Origin: an uncultured Bordetella sp.
Lineage (GTDB): Bacteria > Pseudomonadota > Gammaproteobacteria > Burkholderiales > Burkholderiaceae_B
DNA: 12,861 bases
Assembly: GCA_937881145.1 (NCBI GenBank)
Contig: CALGFL010000049.1
Span: 1-12,861, forward strand
Reading direction: 5' to 3'
The translations under genes were made by a program, and so were the position numbers. A model generated the notes under the pieces. That model saw only the letters and a list, made by a program, of their open reading frames with translations. It ran no database searches and was not told the origin of the DNA. This document shows positions 1 to 6,535 of this stretch, piece by piece; within the stretch, counting starts at the first letter, position 1; each line of letters opens with the position of its first letter.

Positions 1-281
1 CCGACGTCATCGAGCCCATCCGGCTGCACGTGGCGGCCAAACGCTATCTTTGCTGCGTGGATGCCGCCTATCACGACACGCTGTCGCAGGCTTCGAAGGA
101 CACCCTGGTTTTGCAGGGCGGCCCTTTTGACCTGGCCGCCGCCGAGGCATTCATCGTGCAGCCGCACGCCGAGGCCGCGGTGCGCCTGCGCCGCTACGAC
201 GACCAGGCCAAAGATCCTCAAGCCGTCACCCCGCCCCTGTCGCACTACCTGCCGATGGTGGCAAGGCTGCTGAAGGACTGA
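1..281 (+). CDS. HD-domain phosphonate oxygenase-like protein (3' end only)
   Basis: The reading frame is open from base 3 and ends with TGA at 279-281, giving the last 92 residues of a protein that starts outside the window. The segment LHVAAKRYL, then ASKDTLVLQGGPF, then AVRLRRYDDQAK resembles the C-terminal half of the phosphonate-associated HD-domain proteins, the group that includes PhnZ. PhnZ is a di-iron oxygenase that cleaves the C-P bond of a hydroxylated aminoethylphosphonate. From memory of that family, the His of LHVAAK and the first Asp of RYDD would be metal ligands. The N-terminal half with the other ligands is not visible, so activity cannot be judged. The gene converges on phnE with 22 bp between the stop codons. 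Its position beside a C-P lyase locus fits a second, oxidative route for phosphonate breakdown. The family call is fairly good; the substrate is unknown. Confidence 0.72.
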   Translation, partial: DVIEPIRLHVAAKRYLCCVDAAYHDTLSQASKDTLVLQGGPFDLAAAEAFIVQPHAEAAVRLRRYDDQAKDPQAVTPPLSHYLPMVARLLKD

Positions 282-293
282 CGCGGGATCGGA

Positions 294-321
294 CGCAGCC
301 GCGTCAACTGACGCGGCTGCG
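294..321. terminator. 13-bp perfect inverted repeat between convergent genes
   Basis: CGCAGCCGCGTCA (294-306) and TGACGCGGCTGCG (309-321) are exact reverse complements separated by two bases, giving a stem of about 12 GC-rich pairs with a small AACT loop. It lies 12 bp past the stop of the HD-domain gene and includes the last codons and stop of phnE, so it could end or stabilise transcripts from both sides. Neither side has a run of T residues, so a classical intrinsic terminator is not certain; Rho-assisted termination or 3'-end protection are alternatives. Confidence 0.6.
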
Positions 322-1107
322 CAGGAAGGCGGAGAGGCGCTCGGCGCCGACCACCAGCACGAAGGTCAGGACCAGCAGGAAAGACACCGTCTGGTACTGG
401 AACAGGTTCATCGCCGTCAACAGGTAGAAGCCGATGCCCCCTGCGCCGACAAAACCCAGCACCAGCGAAGACCGCAGGTTCTCGTCGAAGCGGAACAGGC
501 TGATGCCCAGCAGCGACGGCAGCACGCCCGGAATCACCGCGTGCGTGAAGACCTGCATGCGGCTCGCGCCGGTCAGGGACAGCGCCTCCACCGGCCCCAT
601 GTCCATGTCCTCGATCACCTCGGCGAAGAGGCGTCCCAGCATGCCCACCGAGTGCACCGCCAGCGCCAGCGCGCCCGGAAATGGCCCCAGGCCCACCGCG
701 GTCACGAACAGCAAGGCCCAGACCAGATCGGGCACCGCGCGGCAGACGCCGATGAGCGTGCGCGCCCCGATGTAGAGCGGGCGCGAGGGCGCCGTGTTAT
801 GCGCGGCCAGGATCGCCAGCGGAAAGGCGAGGATGACCCCGAACACCGTGCCGAAAATCGCCAGGTCCACCGTTTCCAGCGCGGGCATCAGGCTGGGAGC
901 GAATTGCGAGAAATCGGGGGGCAGCGAGCGGTTGATGATGTCGGCCATGCCGTGCACGCCCGTCACCAGATCCTGCGGCCGAGCCTGGACGATGACGCAG
1001 GCCTGAATGAAGACCACGGCCAGCGCGACGGCGATGCCGATAGACGCGAGAGTGCGCGTCGACGAAACCGCGATCCGCGGCCCCGCTGCTTGAAGAGCGC
1101 GTGTCAT
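304..1107 (-). CDS. phnE: PhnE, phosphonate ABC transporter permease
   Basis: A 267-residue inner-membrane permease that would form the channel of the phosphonate importer with PhnC (ATPase) and PhnD (binding protein). Hydrophobic segments lie near residues 18-38 (LASIGIAVALAVVFIQACVI), then around TVDLAIFGTVFGVILAFPLA, DLVWALLFVTAVGLG and SFLLVLTFVLVVGAE. The cytoplasmic EAA-type loop that contacts the ATPase is visible as EALSLTGASRMQVFTHAVIP. The length is close to E. coli PhnE. I chose the ATG at 1107, 7 bp after the phnC stop; the frame is open further upstream, but that part is shadow sequence inside phnC and not permease-like. No clear Shine-Dalgarno precedes this ATG, so translation is probably coupled to phnC. 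Only one permease gene is present, whereas some clusters carry two. It is last in the phnDCE unit, and its stop codon lies in a strong inverted repeat. Confidence 0.93.
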   Translation of the reverse strand: MTRALQAAGPRIAVSSTRTLASIGIAVALAVVFIQACVIVQARPQDLVTGVHGMADIINRSLPPDFSQFAPSLMPALETVDLAIFGTVFGVILAFPLAILAAHNTAPSRPLYIGARTLIGVCRAVPDLVWALLFVTAVGLGPFPGALALAVHSVGMLGRLFAEVIEDMDMGPVEALSLTGASRMQVFTHAVIPGVLPSLLGISLFRFDENLRSSLVLGFVGAGGIGFYLLTAMNLFQYQTVSFLLVLTFVLVVGAERLSAFLRSRVS

Positions 1108-1114
1108 GAGGGGA

Positions 1115-1954
1115 TCAGGAAACGTAGAGGGTGGATATCTGCTGCATGGGAACCTGTCCCGCGGGCAGGTCGAACTGCAACTGCCCGCGGCGCAGGCCCA
1201 CCAGCCGGTCGGCATAGCGCACGGCCAGCTCGGGCTGATGCAAGACGCAGACGACGGCCAGGCCGTCGTCCGTCGCCAGGCGGCGCAGCAGGCGCATGAC
1301 TTCGTCCGCGGCCTCGGGATCGAGGCTGGCGACCGGCTCGTCGGCCAGCAGCACATGCGGCCGCTGGGCCAGCGCGCGCGCCACCGACACGCGCTGCGCC
1401 TGTCCGCCCGACAGCGTCCCGGCCCGTTGATGCGCCAGGTGCAGCAAGCCGACCTCTTCCAGGAAACTCAGCGAGGGCTCGATCTCCGACTTGGGGATGC
1501 GGCCAAGTCGGGTCGCCAACGTGCGGTGACGGCCCAGCGTGCCGGAACAGACATTGGCCAGCACGCTGCGCCGCTTCACCAGGTTGGCGTTTTGCGAAAT
1601 GAGCGCAATGGGCATGCGCGCGGCGCGCAGTGCCTGGCCCGACAACGCGGCCAGATCCTGGCCGGACACTTCGACCGAACCGCCGGTGGGGCGGTTCAGG
1701 CCGACGACGCATTTCATGAACGTGGACTTGCCGCAGCCGTTGCTGCCCAGGACCACGACCATTTCGCCGGCCTCGACCGACAGGCCCATCCGGTCGAGCG
1801 CGAGATGGCCGTTCGCATAGCGCATGGTCAGATTGCGCACGGCCAGGCGGGGGCTCGCGACCCTGCCGGCCACCGCCGAACCGCTGGGCATCGGCGGCGC
1901 ATTCAGGCCGCCTGCAAAGGAAATCACACCGTCCATGGTCATCTCGCCGCTCAT
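1115..1954 (-). CDS. phnC: PhnC, phosphonate importer ATP-binding protein
   Basis: ABC-type ATPase that would power phosphonate import through PhnE. With the ATG at 1954 the product has 279 residues: Walker A GSNGCGKST (70-78), signature LSGGQAQR (181-188), Walker B VLLADEP (201-207) followed by SLD, and the H-loop His at 239 (VLHQPE). The Walker A lies about 30 residues later than usual for PhnC because of a Pro/Ala/Gly-rich N-terminus; in-frame ATGs at 1942 and 1936 would shorten this only slightly, and the true start is uncertain because no start has a strong Shine-Dalgarno. The gene begins 17 bp after the phnD stop and ends 7 bp before phnE, consistent with one transcript. The nearby phnD makes a phosphonate/phosphite importer much more likely than any other ABC role. 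Confidence 0.94.
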   Translation of the reverse strand: MSGEMTMDGVISFAGGLNAPPMPSGSAVAGRVASPRLAVRNLTMRYANGHLALDRMGLSVEAGEMVVVLGSNGCGKSTFMKCVVGLNRPTGGSVEVSGQDLAALSGQALRAARMPIALISQNANLVKRRSVLANVCSGTLGRHRTLATRLGRIPKSEIEPSLSFLEEVGLLHLAHQRAGTLSGGQAQRVSVARALAQRPHVLLADEPVASLDPEAADEVMRLLRRLATDDGLAVVCVLHQPELAVRYADRLVGLRRGQLQFDLPAGQVPMQQISTLYVS

Positions 1955-1971
1955 ACGTTGCCGATTAGTGC

Positions 1972-2868
1972 TTACAGCTTGGTCAGATCGATCTTCAGGG
2001 TGGAGACCAGCGCGCGAATGACGTTGTAGGCCGCGTCGTTCTGGGCGATCGTCTTCAATTGCGGCGTGGTGTTGGCGGCCAGGAATTTCTGGTCGGCCTC
2101 GGGCAGCTCCTTGAAGTCGAGCGAGCTCAGCACCTGGGCAACCTTGGCCTTGAAGGCGGGCGGCAGATCGCCGCGCACCGCCAGGGGATCGTTCGGGATC
2201 GGGTCCGACTTCCACAGGGTGACGAAGGCCTTCTCGTCGTATTCGTTGTGCAGCTTGGCGCTCGAGATTTCCTCGCTGTTCAGTTCGCCCGCCGCGACCT
2301 TGTGGTTGCGCAGCGCTTCGAAAGAAGCCGTATGGCTGCCGGCGTAGACCGCCTTCACGCCTTTGTCGGGATCGATGCCGTTTTTGCTCAGGCCATAGGC
2401 CGGGAACAGGTGGCCCGAGGTCGAGGCCGGATCGGAATAGGCGAAAGTCTGGCCCTTCACCTGCGCGATCGTCGCGATGCCCGAACCGGGCCAGGTCACG
2501 ATCGAGGCGGTGTAGGTCGCGGGCTTGTTGTCTTCCCCGATGAACGTGGCGACGGCCTCGGCCTTGGCGACCTGGTGCGCCAGCACATAGCCCAGCGGGC
2601 CGAATTCGCCGATCTCGAGCTTCTTGTTGCGCATCGCTTCGATTTCGGCGTTGTAGCTGGTCGCGACGAACAATTGCACCTGGCACCCCAGCTTCTTGCC
2701 GATCAGCTTGGCCAGGTCGGTGTACACCGGGATGATGCGTTGCGACGATTCGTAAGGTTCCACGCCGAAGCGGACGGGTTCCTTGATCGGGCACGTGCCC
2801 GCGGCATGCGCGGCACCGGCAAAGCCGGCAGAGATGACGATCGCAGCGAAGAGTTTGGAGATTTTCAT
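1972..2868 (-). CDS. phnD: PhnD, periplasmic phosphonate-binding protein
   Basis: Solute-binding protein of 298 residues that should capture phosphonates in the periplasm and deliver them to PhnE/PhnC. A Sec signal peptide is clear: Lys residues at 2 and 5, a hydrophobic core, and a signal peptidase I site after AHA (residue 22). There is no lipobox, so it should be soluble. The PhnD/PtxB-type sequence is recognisable in FGVEPYESSQRIIPVY, YNAEIEAMRNKKLEIGEFGP and SDPASTSGHLFPAYGL. Two Cys near the mature N-terminus (26 and 62) could form a disulfide; this is a guess. The ATG at 2868 was chosen because it directly starts the signal peptide; the 20 codons upstream do not fit. It is the first gene of phnDCE and is preceded by a candidate Pho promoter. 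The ligand range (phosphonate, phosphite or 2-aminoethylphosphonate) cannot be read from the sequence. Confidence 0.94.
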   Translation of the reverse strand: MKISKLFAAIVISAGFAGAAHAAGTCPIKEPVRFGVEPYESSQRIIPVYTDLAKLIGKKLGCQVQLFVATSYNAEIEAMRNKKLEIGEFGPLGYVLAHQVAKAEAVATFIGEDNKPATYTASIVTWPGSGIATIAQVKGQTFAYSDPASTSGHLFPAYGLSKNGIDPDKGVKAVYAGSHTASFEALRNHKVAAGELNSEEISSAKLHNEYDEKAFVTLWKSDPIPNDPLAVRGDLPPAFKAKVAQVLSSLDFKELPEADQKFLAANTTPQLKTIAQNDAAYNVIRALVSTLKIDLTKL

Positions 2869-2928
2869 ACCTGGCCCAAGGGGTCGTAGGGATTGAAGGA
2901 ACGGCCGGACGAGCCGGCACCGCTGCAC

Positions 2929-2962
2929 AGTCTAGGTATCGAACATGATTCGATCGTGACGG
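2929..2962 (-). promoter_or_regulatory. Candidate Pho-box promoter of phnDCE
   Basis: On the minus strand, 2962-2945 reads CCGTCACGATCGAATCAT. This fits two PhoB half-sites (consensus CTGTCAT) separated by 4 bases: CCGTCAC is good, GAATCAT weaker. Exactly 10 bp further downstream is TAGACT (2934-2929), a 4/6 match to TATAAT and the expected -10 position for PhoB-activated promoters that lack a -35. Initiation would fall roughly 55 bp upstream of the phnD ATG. Within the putative -10, CTAGAC resembles the core of the proposed PhnF operators. A 9-bp direct repeat ACGGTCCGA (2959-2967 and 2998-3006) lies just upstream; its role is unknown. Confidence 0.5.
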
Positions 2963-3030
2963 TCCGAACCCGAATCGCCGGAAAATCCGGGGCTTGCACG
3001 GTCCGATGTCTTGAAACCGTCATATTTCGC

Positions 3031-3043
3031 AGAGACGTCTAAC
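3031..3043 (-). promoter_or_regulatory. Candidate PhnF-type operator upstream of phnD
   Basis: The 208-bp gap between phnN and phnD contains the perfect 8-bp palindrome AGACGTCT (3033-3040). Read on the minus strand it is TTAGACGTCT, sharing TAGACGT plus the final T with the palindrome in front of phnG (TCTAGACGTTTAGA). It lies about 100 bp upstream of the predicted phnD start of transcription, far for direct repression. I see no small gene in the rest of this gap; a weak CCCG/CGGG hairpin just after the phnN stop lacks a T-run. Confidence 0.3.
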
Positions 3044-3076
3044 CCTCTATATGGAGACCAAGCATCGAGCCCCGTT

Positions 3077-3649
3077 TTATCGGGCCAGCAAGCCACGCGC
3101 GATGTCCAGCAGGCCCTGCGCCGCCGCCTCGGGCGCTGCGTTGTTGTCCAGCTTGTGCAGGGCGCCCGGAGGCGGCACGTCCGGATCGCCGTCCGGCACG
3201 GCCTGCGCCAGGCGCCGGCCTATCTGCTCCGGCGTCTCGCGGCCGCGCGCCGCCAGGCGCTGCGCCAGCAAATCGCGATCGACATGGATCTGCACCACCG
3301 ACATGCCCGGATAACGCGCCAGTGCCTGCGGCAAATAGCGGCGCGAGCCGTTGACGATCACCACCTGCCTGCGGGACAGGTCATCGTCGATTTCGATGCC
3401 GATGCCGTAGAGCAGCCCGTGGCTGCTCCAGTGCATGGCGAAACCGCCGGCCTGACGCATCTGCTCGAACTGCGCTGCGGTGACTTCCAGGTTGGGTTCG
3501 TCGGCGCTGCCGGGCCGGGTAATGATCCGCCGCGCGACCTTGATGCAGTCCGAGTCCGGCAAGCTCGCCCGTGCCAGCCTGAGCAGCGTGTCTTTGCCGC
3601 TGCCCGATGCTCCCATGAGGTAGACCAGGCGGGCTCCGGCGGCGATCAT
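3077..3649 (-). CDS. phnN: PhnN, ribose 1,5-bisphosphokinase
   Basis: Guanylate-kinase-fold enzyme that phosphorylates ribose 1,5-bisphosphate to PRPP, returning the sugar left after C-P cleavage to central metabolism. With the ATG at 3649 the protein has 190 residues, near the E. coli PhnN length. The P-loop GASGSGKD is at 13-20; VARRIITRP follows near 38-46, then SSHGLLYGIGIEID (75-88) and VIVNGSRRYLPQA, all close to E. coli PhnN. The start is decided by a strong Shine-Dalgarno AGGAGGG seven bases upstream and by family length. In-frame ATGs at 3724 and 3799 would add one or two 25-residue leaders encoded entirely by a tandem repeat, giving up to 240 residues; the 3799 ATG overlaps the DUF1045 stop as ATGA. 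Which start is used is open. It is the last gene of the phnM-DUF1045-phnN group. Confidence 0.93.
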   Translation of the reverse strand: MIAAGARLVYLMGASGSGKDTLLRLARASLPDSDCIKVARRIITRPGSADEPNLEVTAAQFEQMRQAGGFAMHWSSHGLLYGIGIEIDDDLSRRQVVIVNGSRRYLPQALARYPGMSVVQIHVDRDLLAQRLAARGRETPEQIGRRLAQAVPDGDPDVPPPGALHKLDNNAAPEAAAQGLLDIARGLLAR

Positions 3650-3795
3650 TGCCGTGCCCTCCTGTCGCTGCGCGACCGCCTCCCCGAGGGAGGATTCGCG
3701 CTTGGGGCGGCCCGGCGCGCTCATTGTTGTGCCCTCCTGTCGCTGCGCGACCGCCTCCCCGAGGGAGGATTCGCGCTTGGGGCGGCCCGGCGCGC
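3646..3795 (-). repeat. Two tandem 75-bp units, each with Shine-Dalgarno and start codon
   Basis: Units 3646-3720 and 3721-3795 differ at only two adjacent bases near one end (CC versus TT). On the minus strand each starts ATGAGCGCGCCGGGCC, holds a CCTCCC/GGGAGG hairpin with a 3-base loop (3679-3693 and 3754-3768) and ends with AGGAGGG followed by the next ATGA. TCAT on the plus strand marks all three boundaries (3646, 3721, 3796). Each unit is exactly 25 codons without a stop, so the phnN frame stays open. The core CTTGGGGCGGCCCGGCG (3701-3717, 3776-3792) recurs in the phnJ 3' end. It looks like a dispersed Alcaligenaceae repeat that entered an ATGA junction and then duplicated. Confidence 0.9.
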
Positions 3796-4530
3796 TCATG
3801 CCCGGCCTTCCAGATAGGCCGCGCCGGCGCAGTCGACGGTTGCGCCGTCGAAGCCGTAATGGCGCGCTACCAGGAAAGGCGCATCCGGTTCCGGCTGCAC
3901 GTACAGGCTCACCGAATCCACCGGCATGGATGCGCGCAGCAGCGGCGCGCTCATGGCCTGGACCTGCCGCCGGGCGTCTTCGAGCGCCTGCCCGTGCAGC
4001 GTGTTCGACAAGGTGATGTGGAACACGAATTGATCGAACACATAGGGGTAGCCCCAGCGCTCGAGCATGGCCTCCTGCGGCGGACCGAGCGGCGTCTTGC
4101 GGCGGCGCTCCAGTTCGATCCCGGAAGGCGGTTCGCGCCAGTCGTCCAGCGTCTGTACCGCCTCGTCAGCCAGCGCCCGCATGCGCACCAGCGTCAGCGC
4201 ATCGCCGGCCAGGCACCAGGCCAGGAAGCCGCGCAATTCGCGGCATTGCATGGGCGCGTCGAAGGCTTGCGCCCGGGCGGCCAGCGCGCGCACGGCGGCG
4301 TCCAGGTCTTGCACGCAAGTACCGGTTTTCAAACGAAACGGCGGCTTGAGCGTGGCGTGCAAACCGTAGTGGCGCGGATCGCTCGTCCAGTCCGCCCGGC
4401 GTGGATCGGTGCCGGGCGGCGGCGCGATCGCGGCGCCGGTTTGCACGCAGCGGCCCAGCCACGCGCTGCCGATGCCGCGCCAAGGCTCCGGCGGCGCGAA
4501 GTACAGGGCGTAGCGATGGGCCAGCGGCAT
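3796..4530 (-). CDS. DUF1045 family 2H-phosphoesterase-like phosphonate protein
   Basis: A 244-residue protein of the DUF1045 family, known for its association with C-P lyase operons. It has the two HxT motifs of 2H phosphoesterases: H58-A-T60 in YGLHATLKPPF and H171-I-T173 in FVFHITLSNTL, the expected layout for a paired catalytic site acting on cyclic phosphates or similar esters. No signal peptide or membrane segment is visible, so it should be cytosolic. The ATG at 4530 follows the phnM stop by one base (TGA-T-ATG), suggesting coupling; a TTG at 4548 inside phnM is less likely. Its stop overlaps the first possible phnN ATG as ATGA. Because phnP is absent here, it may open 5-phosphoribosyl 1,2-cyclic phosphate just before PhnN acts; that is inference from motifs and position. 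The family call is firm, the reaction is not. Confidence 0.88.
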   Translation of the reverse strand: MPLAHRYALYFAPPEPWRGIGSAWLGRCVQTGAAIAPPPGTDPRRADWTSDPRHYGLHATLKPPFRLKTGTCVQDLDAAVRALAARAQAFDAPMQCRELRGFLAWCLAGDALTLVRMRALADEAVQTLDDWREPPSGIELERRRKTPLGPPQEAMLERWGYPYVFDQFVFHITLSNTLHGQALEDARRQVQAMSAPLLRASMPVDSVSLYVQPEPDAPFLVARHYGFDGATVDCAGAAYLEGRA

Positions 4531-4531
4531 A

Positions 4532-5692
4532 TCACGCCGCCCGCGCAAGGACGGGAAGCTCGCGGCTGGCGTAGCGCAGCACGCCCCCCACGACCGCCGC
4601 GCACACGCGCGGCAGCGCGGGGTTGCTGTCGTCGACCACGATGAGGTCGGCGGCCATGCCTTCTGCCAGCACGCCGTAATCGTCCAGGCCGGCGGCCCGG
4701 GCCGGGTTGCGCGACACGAGATTCCACGCCTCTTCCAGGGGCAGCACGCCGTCGCGCACCAGGCGCATGGCCGCGGCCAGCGGAGCGGCGTAGTAATAAT
4801 CGGAAGCCAGAATGTCGCACAGGCCGGCGCGGATCATCTCGGTGGCATCGGGCGCGTTCGTGTGGCTGCGGCCGCGCACCACGTTCGGTCCGCCGAACAC
4901 AATGGCATCGCCCAGATCGCGGGCCGCCTGCGCGGCCTGGCGCGTCAGCGGAAACTCGGCCACGCGGCAGTCCATGGCATGGTAGTAGCGACGCGTGACG
5001 CAATCGGGATCGTCGTGCGAGGCGATGCGCAGGCCCGCCCCGCGCGCCGTCGCGGCCAGCTCGCGCGTGGCGCCGGCCACCTTGTCCGAAGCCTGCATGG
5101 CCTGGCGTATGCGCGCCTGGAAAGTGTCGAGATCGCACTCGGCGCGCTCGGCGTACTGCAGCAGTTTTCGGTCGTCGCCCAGGCGCTTGACCATGGAAGG
5201 CAGGTGATCGTTGAACGCCATGAAACGCACCAGACCGCCGCGTATCCATTCCTGCGCCAGGGCCACATCGTCGATGTTGTGGGTCTCGAAGCGCAGGTGG
5301 ACGTAATGATGCGCGCCCAGTTCGGCATGCATGCACGCCAGTACGTCGAACATGCGCTGGGCATAGGGCGCGCCGCGCAATCCGCCCTCCCAGGACAGGG
5401 TCACGCCGTGGAATCCGGTGGTGATGCCATGGGCCAGCAGTTGGCGGTCGACGTCATGCAAGGCGCCTTCGTAGGGAAAGGCGACGCCGGGACGCGGCAT
5501 CACGGAGCGCTCGAAGGCATCGCCATGCAGGTCGACGATGCCGGGCAGCACCAGCAGATTGCCCGCGTCGAGCATCGGACCCGTGCCGGCCGCGGTGATT
5601 CGGCCCCGGCTGAAAGCCACCGCGCCGGCCTGCAGGCCGGCGCCGGTGAGTACGCGGGTGCCGACGATACCGGCCAGTGTGTGATCCATCAT
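4532..5692 (-). CDS. phnM: Second PhnM-like amidohydrolase (divergent paralogue)
   Basis: Amidohydrolase-superfamily protein of 386 residues related to PhnM, the enzyme that removes pyrophosphate from ribose-1-phosphonate 5-triphosphate. Shared landmarks with the plus-strand PhnM are LPGIVDLHGD (H56), VHLRFE (H132), ASHDD (226-228), AEFP, GPNVVRG and SDY (D298). It differs where PhnM has SVMDHSPGQ: here the line reads FMAFNDHLPSM, and GGSQSG is replaced by GRSHTN. The start was set at the ATG at 5692 because AAAGGAG lies seven bases upstream; an ATG at 5710 would place that Shine-Dalgarno inside the gene. It starts 66 bp after phnF and leads a tightly packed group with DUF1045 and phnN. It may be a second RPnTP diphosphatase or act on a different phosphonate adduct. 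The family is sure, the division of labour is unknown. Confidence 0.9.
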   Translation of the reverse strand: MMDHTLAGIVGTRVLTGAGLQAGAVAFSRGRITAAGTGPMLDAGNLLVLPGIVDLHGDAFERSVMPRPGVAFPYEGALHDVDRQLLAHGITTGFHGVTLSWEGGLRGAPYAQRMFDVLACMHAELGAHHYVHLRFETHNIDDVALAQEWIRGGLVRFMAFNDHLPSMVKRLGDDRKLLQYAERAECDLDTFQARIRQAMQASDKVAGATRELAATARGAGLRIASHDDPDCVTRRYYHAMDCRVAEFPLTRQAAQAARDLGDAIVFGGPNVVRGRSHTNAPDATEMIRAGLCDILASDYYYAAPLAAAMRLVRDGVLPLEEAWNLVSRNPARAAGLDDYGVLAEGMAADLIVVDDSNPALPRVCAAVVGGVLRYASRELPVLARAA

Positions 5693-5723
5693 GACTGAGC
5701 TCCTTTGCATCGGACACGATGCT

Positions 5724-5741
5724 AAGAGCAGCAGATGACAA
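5724..5741 (-). promoter_or_regulatory. Weak candidate Pho box before second phnM
   Basis: On the minus strand 5741-5724 reads TTGTCATCTGCTGCTCTT. The first half is a good PhoB half-site and the second is poor. The 11-mer GCTTGTCATCT (5743-5733) is identical to that at the stronger Pho box upstream of phnG (6579-6589), which is the main support. No convincing -10 follows at 10 bp. If real, it would give phnM-DUF1045-phnN an own phosphate-starvation promoter inside the phnF-phnM gap. Confidence 0.33.
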
Positions 5742-5745
5742 GCGG

Positions 5746-5756
5746 ATGTATAGATG
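5746..5756 (-). promoter_or_regulatory. Candidate PhnF operator before second phnM
   Basis: The minus strand reads CATCTATACAT, matching 9 of 11 bases of CATCTAGACGT in front of phnG. Its TCTATAC core also matches the site I recall for mycobacterial PhnF, TGGTATAGACCA read on the other strand. It ends three bases after the phnF stop and lies just upstream of the weak Pho box, a position suited to regulating the downstream genes. Confidence 0.35.
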
Positions 5757-5758
5757 TA

Positions 5759-6481
5759 TCAGCCGTCGTCGCCGACGCGCAGCCGCACCCAGTCGCCGCC
5801 GAAGCGCGTGATGCCGTATTGCAAAGGCGTGCCGCGTGAATCGACGTTCAAGGCCTCGACCTGCAGCACGGGCCGGGTCTTGGGCTGGCCCAGCAAGCGG
5901 GCCGTTTCGGCATCGGGCAACGTCGCGGTGATGTGCGACCATTTACGCGTGTAATCGCTGATGCCGTATTGCGCGTAGGCCTTGGAAATCGAGTGCAGCG
6001 TTTCGAACTGCTCGGCGAAACCGGGGAAGCGTTCGGCGTCCAGATAATGTTCGGCCAGGCTGATGGCGCGCTTGCCCGAGCGCCCCAGCACGCGTATGCG
6101 CAGCAATTGGGCATTGCGCGCCAGGCCCAGATGGTTCGCGGCCTCGGCGTTGCGCAATTTTTGCTTGCCCAGCAGCTCGCCATGCGCGGGCAGCCCCTGG
6201 CGCTGCAGGTTTTCGGAAAAACGCGTGCGCTTGCCGATGGCATAGGCGATGGCGTGCTCCTGCACAAACGTGCCGCGGCCCTGCTCGATGCGCACCAGCC
6301 CTTCCTGCTCGAGTTCGGCCATGGCGCGGCGAATGGTGTGGCGATTGACCCCGTAGCGCTGCGCCAGCCCGGATTCGGTGGGCAGCTGCTCGCCCGGCTC
6401 ATAGAGTTTCTTGCGGATGTCCGCCGCCAGCAGTTCGCCGATCTGACGCCATACCGCAATGCCTGATCCTCTCTCTACCAT
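5759..6481 (-). CDS. phnF: PhnF, GntR/HutC-family regulator
   Basis: A 240-residue transcription factor. The N-terminal winged helix-turn-helix is typical GntR: GIAVWRQIGELLAADIRKKL, then PGEQLPTESGLAQRYGVNRH, TIRRAMAELEQEGLVRIEQG and RGTFV (about residues 7-72). The rest, from about residue 90, fits a UTRA ligand-binding domain of the HutC group, ending in LQYGITRFGGDWVRLRV. The ATG at 6481 gives the usual family length and has AAGG about ten bases upstream; the frame stays open to 6538, but those codons are not domain sequence. It is transcribed away from phnG across a 186-bp shared region, the classic place for a local regulator. It probably represses the phn genes and responds to a phosphonate or pathway intermediate; the effector is unknown. 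Proposed operators lie before phnG, before the second phnM and upstream of phnD. Confidence 0.92.
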   Translation of the reverse strand: MVERGSGIAVWRQIGELLAADIRKKLYEPGEQLPTESGLAQRYGVNRHTIRRAMAELEQEGLVRIEQGRGTFVQEHAIAYAIGKRTRFSENLQRQGLPAHGELLGKQKLRNAEAANHLGLARNAQLLRIRVLGRSGKRAISLAEHYLDAERFPGFAEQFETLHSISKAYAQYGISDYTRKWSHITATLPDAETARLLGQPKTRPVLQVEALNVDSRGTPLQYGITRFGGDWVRLRVGDDG

Positions 6482-6535
6482 GCTCTCTACCTTCTCAGTC
6501 CGTATCGGATTCGCGCCGTTCGGGATGCCGGGCGC

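Noticed and set aside
1115..2920. 601-codon minus-strand frame through phnD into phnC as a possible fusion
   Set aside because: The upstream part is out of frame with phnD and reads as Arg/Pro-rich shadow sequence. Only the part from about 1954 down is PhnC, and phnD has its own signal peptide and stop.
2978..2990. CCGGA-AAA-TCCGG hairpin upstream of phnD
   Set aside because: Five pairs with a three-base loop upstream of the predicted promoter; no link to known regulation and likely to occur by chance.
3066..3084. Possible terminator after phnN
   Set aside because: Only about four clean CCCG/CGGG pairs flank the loop, and no T-run follows on the minus strand.
3646..3795. CRISPR-like array from the tandem repeat
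   Set aside because: Only two directly abutting units without spacers, both in frame with phnN; there are no cas genes.
3011..3817. 268-codon plus-strand frame opposite phnN
   Set aside because: Its sequence is the shadow of phnN and of the 75-bp repeat (repeated LLSLRDRLPEGGFALGAARR); there is no domain and no upstream ribosome-binding site.
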